Assembly (NCBI GenBank): GCA_012034615.1
Contig: JAAUPA010000009.1
Location: 1-44,262 of the forward strand
Direction: 5' to 3'
Length of the DNA stretch: 44,262 nt
Origin: Leptolyngbyaceae cyanobacterium CSU_1_4
Lineage (GTDB): Bacteria > Cyanobacteriota > Cyanobacteriia > Elainellales > Elainellaceae
This document shows, piece by piece, positions 8,941 to 19,400 of this stretch. The position numbers were made by a program, and so were the translations under genes. The notes below the pieces were generated by a model that was not told the DNA's origin, made no database searches, and worked only from the letters and a program-made list of their open reading frames with translations. Every line of letters starts with the position of its first letter. Position 1 is the first letter of the stretch.

Positions 8941-8968
8941 AGCTTAGTCTCTCTCAGCGTTCCTAAAT

Positions 8969-9003
8969 AAATGGGTTAGCTTTAAAGAGCTAACCCATTT
9001 TTT
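8969..9003 (+). terminator. rho-independent terminator after ycf35
   Basis: A 13-bp perfect stem, AAATGGGTTAGCT (8969-8981) with AGCTAACCCATTT (8988-9000), has a 6-base loop and runs into TTT, giving a T6 tract. It probably also serves the convergent hmpF gene, whose end lies 32 bases further on, since the left arm gives an A-rich start. Confidence 0.9.
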
Positions 9004-9034
9004 AGTGCTTTTCTCAAGGTAGGAGAGGAGACTC

Positions 9035-10768
9035 TTATACGACACACTCAGGAACTCTACCGGTTAATCGTTCAACGGTTGTTTGCATTTCTGCGATCGC
9101 CTGCAATTGATAATTACCTGCTTCCTCAAACTGCGTCATAACACTGGCGATCGCTTCTGCCTTTTGTTTCATCTCATGAATGCCTTCCTGCATCGGTTGC
9201 AACATTTCCTGATAAGTATTGACCTTACCCCACAGCTCAGCCACTGCTGTCAATTGGGTGCGACACCGCTGCTCCATTTCTGCAATGTCATGACGCTTTG
9301 CATCTAGATCAATTACCTTCTCATGAGCAGAAGCTTCAAGTTGTTGGACTGTTTCTTGCAACTGCTGAATTTGCGCTTCTAACGCCTGCCTCTCCTGAAT
9401 TTGTTGTTCCTTAAACTCCCCAACTTGAGCCAAAAGGGGAGTTAAATCAATAGAAACTGGCTCCTTTTCTAGCGGCAGCCCCTGGCGCTTTGCCAACACC
9501 ACCTGATGCTGCTTCAAAACACCTTGACGTTCTAATAAATTGCGACGCTGACCTACTAAAGTTTGATTCAACATTTGGTAGCAATCTTGCTCTTCCATTC
9601 GTTCCGACTCTAATCGGAGGCGATCGTATTCACTCGCTTGTTGACTCTGCGTCTTAAGGTCATCAATGGTTTTTTGTTGAAGTGCCAGCTCTTCCTCTTG
9701 GCTATGGACAAACTTAGACATTTTTTCTAAATCCTTTTCCAAGTCCTTAACCACATTCTGCAATTCTTCTAGAGGCATATCCCTTAAAGCCTCGTTTCCG
9801 GGTTCAGAAACACCCATCAGTTGGGCAATCTGTTGATGCAAAGTTTCATACTGCGCTAATTTAAGAGCCAAAATTTGAGCGCTCTCTTGCTTCCAGGTCA
9901 GCGATTCTTGCTTAGTTTGCAGTTCTATCCGAATTGCCTCCACAGCCGCCTGAGCATGATGCCATGCTTGCCATGCTTCTTGAACCGCTTGCAGTTGCTG
10001 CTCCCCTTCAAGCTGCAACTGCTGAGCAGAAGATCGATGCTGTTCTAAATTCTGCCAACGACTGTCTAAAACAGTTTGCTGTTGAGCAATGACTTCAAAG
10101 GTAAGGTTCAATTGCTGTTGAATAGACTCAACCGGAATGACTGCTCCCGAAAGACGGCACAAAAGATCTTGAAGGTAATGAGTTTGCTCTTCATCTAGTC
10201 CTGGAGACTGCTGAAGTTCAGACTGGCGCTCCTCTAAACGATTGGTCTCGCCTTGAAGTTGTGCCCAAGCGCCTTCCAGCTCTTGAGACTTCCGCTCAAA
10301 TTCTCCGCGTAACTGAGCAATTTCTGCTTGCGCAGCGGCAATTTCCTGTCCCTTTTGTTCAAGTAGCGCAAATTCTTCTTCCATCTGCTGAAGTTCTTCT
10401 TGTCGGGTTTCCATTTCCATTTCCCGACGGTTCAACTCTTGGCTTTGGTAAGTTAAAGATTGCTTCCACTGCTCAATTTCTTCTTCCTGAGTTTTTGCCT
10501 TATCCTGCAACCGAGAGAAATTTTGCAGAATGCTCACCAATTGCCGACCGGCTTCATTGTGTCGCTGTATCTGCTTACTCGAAGTTAGTTCTATCATCAC
10601 CAATACCCCAGCGGCATAGGTGACATCATCAGGTGCAGAAACAACTTCCTCGTTAGGGACAGCAATCCATTGATGATCAGATTTCTGGCTAGCCAATAGC
10701 TTGAATTCAGCCTTGCCATTGCCAAGGACGCTTCTATTCTTCCTGAGTACTTCCGCTAAATACAGCAC
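9035..10768 (-). CDS. hmpF: pilus motility taxis protein HmpF
   Basis: This 577-residue protein has an N-terminal globular part (VLYLAEVLRKNRSVLGNGKAEFKLL, then ELTSSKQIQRHNEAGRQLVSIL) followed by about 400 residues of Gln/Glu-rich coiled coil from roughly residue 85. It matches HmpF, a cyanobacterial coiled-coil protein needed for type IV pilus-driven gliding and polar accumulation of pili in Nostoc hormogonia. The start is GTG, preceded by GGAAGAGGATTGTCAGC. It is divergent from hmpA across a 372-base promoter region. That is the same gene order as I recall from Nostoc punctiforme, where hmpF is the reverse-strand neighbour of hmpA-E. There is no membrane segment. Confidence 0.9.
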   Translation of the reverse strand: MLYLAEVLRKNRSVLGNGKAEFKLLASQKSDHQWIAVPNEEVVSAPDDVTYAAGVLVMIELTSSKQIQRHNEAGRQLVSILQNFSRLQDKAKTQEEEIEQWKQSLTYQSQELNRREMEMETRQEELQQMEEEFALLEQKGQEIAAAQAEIAQLRGEFERKSQELEGAWAQLQGETNRLEERQSELQQSPGLDEEQTHYLQDLLCRLSGAVIPVESIQQQLNLTFEVIAQQQTVLDSRWQNLEQHRSSAQQLQLEGEQQLQAVQEAWQAWHHAQAAVEAIRIELQTKQESLTWKQESAQILALKLAQYETLHQQIAQLMGVSEPGNEALRDMPLEELQNVVKDLEKDLEKMSKFVHSQEEELALQQKTIDDLKTQSQQASEYDRLRLESERMEEQDCYQMLNQTLVGQRRNLLERQGVLKQHQVVLAKRQGLPLEKEPVSIDLTPLLAQVGEFKEQQIQERQALEAQIQQLQETVQQLEASAHEKVIDLDAKRHDIAEMEQRCRTQLTAVAELWGKVNTYQEMLQPMQEGIHEMKQKAEAIASVMTQFEEAGNYQLQAIAEMQTTVERLTGRVPECVV

Positions 10769-11140
10769 GCTGACAATCCTCTTCCGTGTCTAAAGCTCGA
10801 TTTATAGTCAAATTTGATTAAAGGATGGTGACTTTGCCATCGCTCTGAATCTAGCGAGTATCTTTCTTGCAAGAGGCAAGTGATTGCTAGAAATTTTAGT
10901 TTTCTGGAAAACATCTTGCTTAATTGAGGGTCGGCTAGTGCCGGAGCTGATGTCTTACTTGCCTAGAGTTCCCTGGAATTTCTGAGGCACAACAGATCAC
11001 AGGTTAGGAATTAGATTCCAAGTTTTGTTCTAGAAATTTTGCTTTAGATCGTTGAGGAGATAGGTTGAGAAGGGCGATCGCTCTTCCTCGGCTTCGGGGC
11101 ACACTGCTAATCACATTCATCAAAAAAGTACTGGGGTTGA
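10769..11140. promoter_or_regulatory. divergent hmpF/hmpA intergenic region
   Basis: These 372 bases hold no gene and must carry promoters for both directions. On the hmpF strand, TATAAAT (complement of 10800-10806) is a plausible -10 about 30 bases before the GTG. No matching -35 is convincing, which could fit an alternative sigma factor. On the hmpA strand I see no clear promoter. One HIP1-like GGCGATCGC lies near 11075. Confidence 0.45.
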
Positions 11141-12418
11141 ATGCAGGGTAAATTAAGTGAGATAGACATTCGCAGTATCTTGCAGCTCATTGAGCTAGGT
11201 CAGCGGACAGGCGGGCTGTTTGTCGAGACCTATGGCGCTAGAAATAATGCCAACCCCTCGCGTCGGCTTGATCGATCAACGGGTCAATCTTGGTTTGTGT
11301 TTTTCCTCAATGGGCAAATTATCTATGCAGGAGATAGTTGCGCTAATTTAACCCGATTGCAGGATTATCTTCGCCGTTACAACGTAGACCCCTCGTTTTC
11401 TTTAACAAACTTATCGGCGATCGCCACGGTTAATGCTCCTGAGTATGGCCATCTCTGGGCACTGCTTGAGAACCGCGTTTTAACAGCCGCCCAAGGACGC
11501 AGCATCGTTCAAAGCATGGTGCATGAAACGTTATTTGACCTATTGAGTCTCCACCAAGGCTCGTTCATTTTTGAGCTGGGTCACGCCCTTTCTCCCCAGT
11601 TAACGACGCTAGAAATTGGTTCTCTGGTGGCAAAAATTATGAAGCAGGTGCAGGAGTGGAAGCAGTTTCATCCTCATATCCAGTCTCCTGACCAGTGTCC
11701 AGCGATCGCCGATGCCGAGCAACTTCGCCAAACCCTCAGCCCCAATGCCCACACCACTCTAGAACGGTGGGTCGATGGAAAGACCTCTCTTCGCCAAATG
11801 GCACGCTATCTAAACCGAGACATATCAGCCGTTGCCCGCGCCATATATCCTTACATTCAACAAGGCATCGTCCATTTATCGGCTCCTCCTGCCGAAGATT
11901 TTACACACTCGAACCGAGAACTTCAGCTTCTAAATGGGCAAAAAGTTCCCCGCATTGTTTGCATTGACGACGGGATTGCTCTTCGCAAAACTGTAGAATG
12001 CATCCTGAGCCAACAGGGCTACGAAGTTACCGCCATTGGTAATCCCCTGAAGGCATTGAGTTTAGTGTTTCAACTCAAACCGACCTATTTGTGCGACATT
12101 ACCATGCCTGAACTGGACGGCTACGAAATCTGTGCCATGTTGAGAAAATCTAGCGCGTTCCGAGAGACTCCGATTATTATGTTGACCGGGAAAGATGGCT
12201 TTATCGATCGCGTTAAAGCCCGCATGGTGGGGGCAACAGACTATTTAACCAAGCCCTTTGGAGAGGCAGAACTGTTGACCTTGGTAGAACAATACGTCGG
12301 GTTGGGGCAACGCGATCGCCCCCCATCCAAAAACTTATTGGCAGAAGATCTTAAAGATGAGTTAGAACTTGATATCACAGGTTCCTTTTCCCCTTTCTCC
12401 TCACCTCATCGCGGATAA
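11141..12418 (+). CDS. hmpA: PatA-type response regulator HmpA (PATAN + REC)
   Basis: This 425-residue regulator has an N-terminal DUF4388/PATAN domain (MQGKLSEIDIRSILQLIELGQRTGGL, then FLNGQIIYAGD). A helical middle segment of about 150 residues follows, then a C-terminal receiver from residue 268. The receiver has the acidic pair in CIDDG, phospho-acceptor Asp319 in YLCDITMPELDGYE, Thr in MLTGKD and Lys in LTKPF. PatA-like proteins are the output of cyanobacterial phototaxis and hormogonium chemosensory systems (PixG/PilG/HmpA), where they act on the pilus motors. A short Ser/Pro-rich tail follows. The start is ATG with only a weak GGGG binding site. It is first of the five forward genes. 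Confidence 0.9.
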   Translation: MQGKLSEIDIRSILQLIELGQRTGGLFVETYGARNNANPSRRLDRSTGQSWFVFFLNGQIIYAGDSCANLTRLQDYLRRYNVDPSFSLTNLSAIATVNAPEYGHLWALLENRVLTAAQGRSIVQSMVHETLFDLLSLHQGSFIFELGHALSPQLTTLEIGSLVAKIMKQVQEWKQFHPHIQSPDQCPAIADAEQLRQTLSPNAHTTLERWVDGKTSLRQMARYLNRDISAVARAIYPYIQQGIVHLSAPPAEDFTHSNRELQLLNGQKVPRIVCIDDGIALRKTVECILSQQGYEVTAIGNPLKALSLVFQLKPTYLCDITMPELDGYEICAMLRKSSAFRETPIIMLTGKDGFIDRVKARMVGATDYLTKPFGEAELLTLVEQYVGLGQRDRPPSKNLLAEDLKDELELDITGSFSPFSSPHRG

Positions 12419-12487
12419 AAAGCGCAAAGTGAAGGCGATCGGGGAGAGGAGAACATAATAGTACAAGTTGTTTTGGTGAGGAGAATC

Positions 12488-12541
12488 ATGAAGCGAAGCA
12501 GGTTTTTCCCGTCAACCTTGAGGGTAGGTCAAACGTTATGA
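12488..12541 (+). CDS. possible 17-codon leader peptide coupled to hmpB
   Basis: ATG at 12488 follows GGTGAGGAGAATC, a better binding site than most genes here have. It encodes 17 residues (MKRSRFFPSTLRVGQTL). Its TGA stop overlaps the hmpB ATG in the ATGA form (12538-12541), the classical geometry for translational coupling. The peptide is basic with no recognised family. It may be a real leader ORF, or the binding site may be used indirectly. Confidence 0.4.
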   Translation: MKRSRFFPSTLRVGQTL

Positions 12542-12903
12542 CTACAGTTTTAGTGGTCGAAGACAGTGTTACACAGCGGGAAATGATTACCGATCTGCTG
12601 AGGGGAAGCGGTTTAACTGTTACCATCGCCGGAGATGGGGAAGAGGCACTAGAAAAAATCCTGGGCAACCGCCCAGACTTAGTTGTTTTAGATATTGTCA
12701 TGCCCAAAATGAACGGTTATGAAGTGTGTCGGCGATTGAAAGCCGATCCCAAAACCCAAAGCGTTCCGGTGGTGATGTGCTCCTCTAAGGGCGAAGAGTT
12801 CGATCGGTATTGGGGCATGAAGCAAGGCGCAGATGCTTACATTGCCAAACCTTTCCAACCAACCGAACTGGTAGGCACAGTCAAGCAACTCTTACGCGGG
12901 TAA
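12538..12903 (+). CDS. hmpB: CheY-like response regulator HmpB
   Basis: This 121-residue single-domain receiver has the acidic pocket Glu8-Asp9 (VVEDS), phospho-acceptor Asp52 (VVLDIVMPKMNGYE), Ser82/Ser83 in the conserved Thr/Ser place, and Lys104 in YIAKPF. It is the PilH/PixH-type regulator, which carries phosphate from the CheA HmpE and probably modulates or drains the signal to the pilus. CSSKGEEFDRYWG after strand 4 is typical of the PilH group. The start ATG is preceded by AGGGTAGG and overlaps the stop of a short upstream ORF. Spacing to hmpA is about 120 bases and to hmpC about 195, larger than usual for one operon. Confidence 0.93.
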   Translation: MTTVLVVEDSVTQREMITDLLRGSGLTVTIAGDGEEALEKILGNRPDLVVLDIVMPKMNGYEVCRRLKADPKTQSVPVVMCSSKGEEFDRYWGMKQGADAYIAKPFQPTELVGTVKQLLRG

Positions 12904-12919
12904 ACTCTTACGCAGGTAA
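12888..12919. repeat. 16-bp tandem duplication at hmpB stop
   Basis: ACTCTTACGCGGGTAA (12888-12903) is followed at once by ACTCTTACGCAGGTAA (12904-12919). The duplication copies the last codons and stop of hmpB with one mismatch, giving a second in-register stop remnant. It looks like a slippage event. Confidence 0.7.
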
Positions 12920-13097
12920 ATTGCTATATAAAATCTCTTGTAGAAGTAAATAGACTCGGGGTAAATACAGTCATTCATGATCAAAACTCATGAAGACCGC
13001 ATAGCCCAATCATTAATGATAGGAAATTCCTGGGTGCGGGTAGGTTAAAGGGGAATGATATCTAGATATTTTCCGTGGTGTCAGTAGGGCAAAGTTC

Positions 13098-13625
13098 ATG
13101 ATAGGCAATCCAGACTTTTTGACAGGGATGGGGCAAGATCAAGCTTCTGAGTTTCAGGAACTTGAAAGCCCTGAAGGCGAACTTCATCTGAGATTCTATG
13201 TCACATCAGGCGATGAGTTTGCCTTACCTGCCACTGGAATTCGAGAAGTAATTTCCTCTGCACCCGACCGAATTACCCCCGTTCCTAATGTTTCTCCCCT
13301 GCTTTTGGGTACGCTCAATGTACGAGGACGGGTGATCTGGGTTGCCGATTTAGGTCAATTTTTGGGGGACTCCACGCCTCTAAGCACCGATCGCCCCGAA
13401 ATTTCCGTCATTGCCATTGAAGATCAAGACGCTATGTTGGGTCTTGCCATCGATCGAATTATTGGGATGGACTGGCTAGACATTGACACCGTGCAGATGC
13501 CAACCAACGTACCAGAGTTGATGGCTCCTTTTCTGCGAGGAGAGTGGTCTTTAGAAAATTCCGACCATCTGCTGCGATTGCTTGATCAAGTAGCGATCTT
13601 GCGATCGGCACGATGGGCAGCATAA
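13098..13625 (+). CDS. hmpC: CheW-like adaptor HmpC
   Basis: This 175-residue CheW-domain protein bridges the MCP (HmpD) and the CheA kinase (HmpE) in the chemosensory array. Typical segments are LHLRFYVTSGDEFALPATGIREVI, then ITPVPNVSPLLLGTLNVRGRVIWVADLGQFLG (the conserved beta-strand core), and LGLAIDRIIGM. A short acidic N-terminus precedes the domain. The start ATG follows AGTAGGG at 8 bases. The next gene, hmpD, starts 36 bases after the stop. Confidence 0.93.
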   Translation: MIGNPDFLTGMGQDQASEFQELESPEGELHLRFYVTSGDEFALPATGIREVISSAPDRITPVPNVSPLLLGTLNVRGRVIWVADLGQFLGDSTPLSTDRPEISVIAIEDQDAMLGLAIDRIIGMDWLDIDTVQMPTNVPELMAPFLRGEWSLENSDHLLRLLDQVAILRSARWAA

Positions 13626-13661
13626 GCACAGTTTGAGATTTGCACGGGCAGGAGAAGGTAA

Positions 13662-16412
13662 ATGGCATCAAGTACTGGGTACGCACAGGAATATCAACAG
13701 GCGGAACGAGCCTACATGTTAGGCAGCTATGATGAAGCCGCCTCAATAATTGATCGGCTTGCAGAAAGTTATCCCGGCGATCCAAACGTCTGCCTGCTGC
13801 GAGGTCACATCTACTGCTATGGGCTACAGCAATACGATGTTGCCCGAGAGCAATATCAATCGGTTTTAGGCTTAACGGCAGATGTCGAATACGTTAACTA
13901 TGCCAATAATGGCTTAGCCTACGCTGACCAATACGGAGCAGAGAACCCTCTAGGCACAGCACCCGGGGAGATGGATGATGCGTTCGCAGATATTGATGCC
14001 GATTTCGTCAGTACTACCGACCCCCATAACTCTGATTCCTACCGTGTTAACCGCAGCAACGGAACAAACGCATTGCCTCAAGAATTAGAAGATTTTGATT
14101 TCGCAGACTTAAATGTTGTCCAAGCAGATGGGATGGACTGGAACCCGCAGTCTACCGATCCTCTAGACGCGCCAGATCCTTCCCCTTTTGCCAATCCCTT
14201 TGCCACTTCTGAGCCCTCTCGTGAAGCTGGGTTGCCTCCTCTTGATGAACCTTTCACGCTGAGCCAGTCTGCCGAGGAAGACCCTTTTCCCTTCAATGGT
14301 CAGTCCAATTCGCCCGCTACTTACACTGCTTTCAATAGTGACTCGGCATTAGACGACTTTACCCATGATTCTGTGACATCTGTGGAGGAATTTGGGGCTC
14401 AGTCACCTTTAGATCCTTTAGAGGATGCCACTCTATTTATGGGTCTAGATGATTCTGACCTGGATGGGGCATCGGAACCAGCAGCGAATACTTTTGGAGG
14501 GACTGACGGCATGTCTAACGGCATGTCCCACCCCAATCTTTATAATCAGGACGATCGCACCTTCATCTCCGAAAATTCTGGGTACGGACTAGATGACTTA
14601 GATGACGATTTTCCCTCACGCGGAGAGCCTTCTTTTGCTCAGAGCGCTCCTATTACCGGAGCTAGCACCGCTGACTTTTTAGATGAGTTTGATGAGTTTG
14701 ATGACCTGGGCAGCTTGCCAGAGTTTGATCTCTCAGACAACTCTGTGGATCTGATTAGCCCCACCGACTCCTCAGAATTCGGCACCTCTCAGGGTGCATC
14801 TGGAGCATCCAGTAATTCTGGATTTGGCGGCTCAGGGTTTGGATTTAGTGAAAACGTTGATCATTCCACGATTCAGGAAGACGAAATCTTTCCGCTTTCG
14901 AGTCATTCTGAGCAGATGCCTAATTTTACCCAGGCAAATAGTCGTAGCCTTGAACCAGAAGTCAGTGTAGAGCAAGGCTGGATTGCACCGCTAGAAAATT
15001 CTTCTCTGTCTTCAAAGAAATGGATTGTGGGTCTGGCAACGGGCGTTGTCTCTGCGATCGTGGTAGCAGGGGTGAGCTATGGGTTTTCGAGTGCAATTCC
15101 CAAAGATAAAAAAGAGGTTGTTCAGCCCTACTTAACGATGGCAAGCCTAGGGATGACCGGAGCCGCTCTCGTGGTAGGGGGCGGTGTGGCGGGTGTGCTC
15201 AGCGGCATGACTACCAAGCAAGTGAAGCGAACAGCAGCAGATTTGCAGGCGCAGTTTGAAGCCGTGTCTCAGGGCAATCTGAGTGCCCGAGCAACGGTTT
15301 ACTCAGAAGACGAATTTGGGTTACTTTCGGTCAGATTTAACCAGATGGCGAAAACCATCTTGACCACAACCGGCGAAACCCAACGGAAGGCAGAGGAGCA
15401 AGAGCAAGCGAAGGAAGATCTGCAACGTCAAGTTATTCGGCTGCTGGACGATGTGGAAGGAGCGGCAAGGGGCGATTTGACGGTGCAGGCAGAGGTGACG
15501 GCGGATGTGTTAGGAGCCGTTGCGGATTCGTTCAACCTCACGATTCAAAACCTCCGGGAAATTGTTCAACAGGTGAAGATGGCGGCACGTCAGGTGACCA
15601 AAGGTTCGACAGAAAACGAAATCTTTGCCCGATCGCTCTCTTCCGATGCGCTCCGACAAGCGGAAGAACTGGCAGTGACCTTGAATTCTGTCCAAGTCAT
15701 GACCGACTCAATTCAGCGAGTCGCCGAAAGCGCCCGTGAAGCTGAGGAAGTGGCACGGTCTGCCTCAAGCACTGCATTGAAGGGCGGCGAGGCAGTGGAG
15801 CGAACCGTAGCAGGAATTTTACAAATTCGGGAAACGGTGGCGGAAACCACTCGGAAGGTCAAACGTCTGGCTGAATCGTCTCAAGAGATTTCTAAAATTG
15901 TGGCGTTGATTTCGCAGATTGCGTCCCGAACTAATCTCCTGGCACTGAATGCGAGTATTGAGGCGGCAAGAGCGGGTGAAGCCGGACGCGGGTTTGCCAT
16001 TGTTGCAGACGAGGTGCGTCAGCTTGCCGATCGCGCTGCCAAAGCCTCGAAGGAAATTGAGCAAATTGTGTTGCAAATTCAGGGTGAAACTGGGTCGGTG
16101 ATGACGGCGATGGAAGAGGGAACGCAGCAGGTGATTGAGGGCACCCGGCTGGCAGAACAAGCCAAGCGATCGCTTGAAGACATTATCCAAGTTTCTAATC
16201 GAATTGATGTGTTGGTGCGATCGATTACCTCCGACACGGTGGAGCAAACCGAAACCTCACGGGCGGTGGCACAGGTCATGCAATCTGTAGAGCTGACAGC
16301 GCAAGAAACCTCGCAAGAGGCACAACGAGTGTCTGGCTCTCTACAAAACCTGGTGGGAGTGGCGCGGGGTCTGCTCTCGTCGGTGGAACGGTTCCGAGTT
16401 GAGAAAGTTTAG
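13662..16412 (+). CDS. hmpD: methyl-accepting chemotaxis protein HmpD
   Basis: This 916-residue chemoreceptor is of the PilJ/PixJ/HmpD group. Residues 1-95 look like a TPR-type helical repeat ([21 protein letters not shown]). Residues 100-450 are a long acidic, Ser/Asp/Phe-rich linker with no domain. Two hydrophobic segments follow near 453-475 ([20 protein letters not shown]) and 490-513. Next come two HAMP-like units near 520-570 and 587-635, then the coiled-coil signalling domain, whose tip is around 755-790 ([20 protein letters not shown]). The sensory part is cytoplasmic or disordered rather than a periplasmic domain, and no GAF/bilin motif is seen. The start follows AGGAGAAGGTAA. The ligand is unknown. 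Confidence 0.92.
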   Translation: MASSTGYAQEYQQAERAYMLGSYDEAASIIDRLAESYPGDPNVCLLRGHIYCYGLQQYDVAREQYQSVLGLTADVEYVNYANNGLAYADQYGAENPLGTAPGEMDDAFADIDADFVSTTDPHNSDSYRVNRSNGTNALPQELEDFDFADLNVVQADGMDWNPQSTDPLDAPDPSPFANPFATSEPSREAGLPPLDEPFTLSQSAEEDPFPFNGQSNSPATYTAFNSDSALDDFTHDSVTSVEEFGAQSPLDPLEDATLFMGLDDSDLDGASEPAANTFGGTDGMSNGMSHPNLYNQDDRTFISENSGYGLDDLDDDFPSRGEPSFAQSAPITGASTADFLDEFDEFDDLGSLPEFDLSDNSVDLISPTDSSEFGTSQGASGASSNSGFGGSGFGFSENVDHSTIQEDEIFPLSSHSEQMPNFTQANSRSLEPEVSVEQGWIAPLENSSLSSKKWIVGLATGVVSAIVVAGVSYGFSSAIPKDKKEVVQPYLTMASLGMTGAALVVGGGVAGVLSGMTTKQVKRTAADLQAQFEAVSQGNLSARATVYSEDEFGLLSVRFNQMAKTILTTTGETQRKAEEQEQAKEDLQRQVIRLLDDVEGAARGDLTVQAEVTADVLGAVADSFNLTIQNLREIVQQVKMAARQVTKGSTENEIFARSLSSDALRQAEELAVTLNSVQVMTDSIQRVAESAREAEEVARSASSTALKGGEAVERTVAGILQIRETVAETTRKVKRLAESSQEISKIVALISQIASRTNLLALNASIEAARAGEAGRGFAIVADEVRQLADRAAKASKEIEQIVLQIQGETGSVMTAMEEGTQQVIEGTRLAEQAKRSLEDIIQVSNRIDVLVRSITSDTVEQTETSRAVAQVMQSVELTAQETSQEAQRVSGSLQNLVGVARGLLSSVERFRVEKV

Positions 16413-16489
16413 GTCGAGCCTTCGAGCCTTTGTTTTAAATTTATTGCCGTCATCGGGCGATCGCCAAGAGTATTCAGAGGAACACTGCT

Positions 16490-19400
16490 ATGCTGTCGGA
16501 ACAACAACAGCGGATTATGGGCTACTTCATTGAGGAGGCAAAAGACCACCTCAATACCATTGAGCAGGGATTACTGAATCTGCAAGGGACGATTGAAGAC
16601 CCCGAAATGGTGAATGAGGTTTTTCGAGCCGCCCACTCAGTTAAAGGCGGAGCCGCAATGCTCGGTCTGACTAGTATTCAGCAAGCCGCTCACCGTTTGG
16701 AGGATTACTTCAAGATTCTCAAAGAATGTCCTATAGAAATTGACCAAGCCTTAGAAACCCTTTTTCTCAAAATTTTTGATGCGCTGCAAGCTTTGCTAGA
16801 ACAGTTGCAGGGTCCCTTCGGGCTAACCAACGACAAATCGGCAGAAGTCATGGCAGGGGTAGAGCCTGTTTTTCAAGAATTGAATCGCCGTTTCAGTGGC
16901 TTAATGGGTCAGGTGAACAGTGCGCTTCTTGAAGATGTAGATTTAAGCATCCTTTCGGCAGTACAGCCTGACCCGGCTCCCGTCGGCGTACCCGCAGCAG
17001 AAGAAAGTGCGCTCCAGCTCATTTTTCAAAGCGAAGTCCCGGTTCGGCTCCGAGAAATGCTTCAGTTGTTCAAACAAAAAGAAACAGCCGACAGCCGTCA
17101 ACAGCTTCAAGCCCTTTGTTCGGTGTTGGGGCAATATGGGGATCCACTCGATTTATTGGCTTGGTGCAGGTTGCTGGATGATGTGCGGAGAGCGATCGCC
17201 AACCCCGAAAACAGCTACCGTGCCCTGGCTCCCATCATCATTAAGGAAGTCAAGCAAGCTCAGGAATTAGTATTATCTAGACGCTCTAACGACATTTTGG
17301 CGAGCACCAGTTTAATGGCGCTTCTGCCGCTACAAGATGAATCCAATATTTATAATCTACCTACCGATTTAGCCACCGATTTAGCCACCGAGCTAGCCAG
17401 TGATCTGGGTTCTGACTTTACAGATCTGTTAGGCTCGATGGAATTGAGCAGCAGTGGTTTTGGTGAACGTGAAGATGATTTGTCTCTGGGTGAACTGGAT
17501 AGCTTTGTCGTTCCAGTCAATGAGTCTTTAAGAATGGACGGGGCGATCGCTCCTTCCGACCTCGTCGCAAATGACAACTGGTTTAATGATGCCCTGATTG
17601 AAGAATCAGAAATGGAGGCGATCGCACCAGACGACTCCCTATTTGAGTCGGAATTTAGCTTGAATTTCAATGAAGCCAACTTTGAAATTTCTGCCCCTCT
17701 CGAGTTGTCCTTCGACGAACAGCCCTCTTCTACAATCAATTCCTCAATAGCCAATTCTTCAAATTCTTCAATAGACAGCCGAACCGGACCCGAAGTAGGA
17801 ATTGCAGAACTCAACAGTTTAGCTGACCTATTTGAAGGGGAAATGCCGAACCTAGACTTAAGCTGGCAATCGGAAGAACCTCTCAATGACAACCATGAGA
17901 CGACAGGCTTCATTGAGTCAAGGAGCCAGAATCCTAACCATGAGTTTTCTGATTTATTACTCGATGGGCTGGACGACCTCGACCCGTCCCATGATTTTGT
18001 TTTAGACGATCTGGTAGAAGAAGACTTGTCAGAATTGCTCGACAGCACTTCTCGCCCCCAACAGTCAGGCTCTTTCACCGCCTCCGTTAATCTTCCATCG
18101 CCAAAGAACCTAACAGTCTCAGAAGATCTCTCAGGCTCAGAAGATCTCTCAGAAGACTTCTTGGAATCGACACTGTCACCCGATGACGCATTTGGTGTGG
18201 ACTGGCTCAACAGCAGCTCCCTATCTCCTGAGATATTATCTGAAACGTCGTCTGAACTATCCTCCAATGAACCGAGGTCCGACAGAGGTTTCATTGATGC
18301 GGTTGACCCAGAAACGGCTGATGAACCCTTTGACCTAAATTTAAGCTTCGATTTGAATTCGAGGAATGATGGGGCGATCGCAACATCTGATGATCATCCG
18401 TTTGATTTAGCTGAAGTTGATCCATCTAACAGAGCCGAGCAACCGGCGTGGCTCACCTCTGCCGACCCGTTTGCATTGAGTATTGCTGATCAAGCTGCCG
18501 AGTCGAGCGAGCCTAATGTTCTAGGTTCTAATGATCTAGATCTAGGTTCTAATGATAATGATTCACCTTTCAGCTTTTTTGAAGCAGACTGTTTTGAACA
18601 GTCTATTGAAGTTGAACCTCTAGAGACCTCAGCATTTAGTCTGGTGGCTGAAGAAGTTGATACAACGTTCAATCTTTTGACCCCCAAAGAAATTTCAAAT
18701 CTTGCTAATCCTTCTGAGGATATCTCCGAGCTGTTGGGAGAGCAATCAAGTACTACAGATGGCTCTGAACTGTTTTTTGAGATGGAATCGTCTGGGGAAG
18801 AGCTAGAGGTTGTGAGCGCATCATTCTTTGAGGAAAACTTAGAAGAAATGAGCTTATTGGAGACTGCTGCTAAAGCCGATCAAGCCACCGAGGAGTTATT
18901 GCCAGAACTCAAACTAGAACCCAATCTAGAACTCAATTTGCCAGCCGAATTGCCAGCAGAGGGAAGTGGCTTGACGTTCTTTTCAGCAGACCAGCCAGCC
19001 ACACAAGCTGAGGATGAGAGAGCAACTTTTGAATTCAATCATCTTTGGAATCATCATCCCGAACCTGAGCTAGCCGTATCAAAGTTGGATGGAATTGAAG
19101 AGGAGAACGTTCTAGAAAACTCACCTAATTTGTTGAACTTTGAATTACAACCTCAAACCAACGAAGTTGATGTCTCAAACTTGACCGACAACAGCGTAGA
19201 ATGCTCTTCTGAACTCCACTTCCCCAGTCCTGAGAAGAACACTGAACCAAACTTTCCTCACTTAACTCATCATCTTGAATCGAACTTAGAGCTAATGGCT
19301 CAAGATACAGAACTCGCTCATTTGTGGGCAGAAGATTCGGCTGAAGGAGAAACCACAGAACTGGCTCATTTGTGGGTAGAAGATTTGGCTGAAGGAGAGA

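Noticed and set aside
17350-18294. 314-codon reverse ORF inside hmpE
   Set aside because: It is antisense to the Ser/Asp/Glu-rich linker, and the Ser-rich translation is an artefact of that composition.
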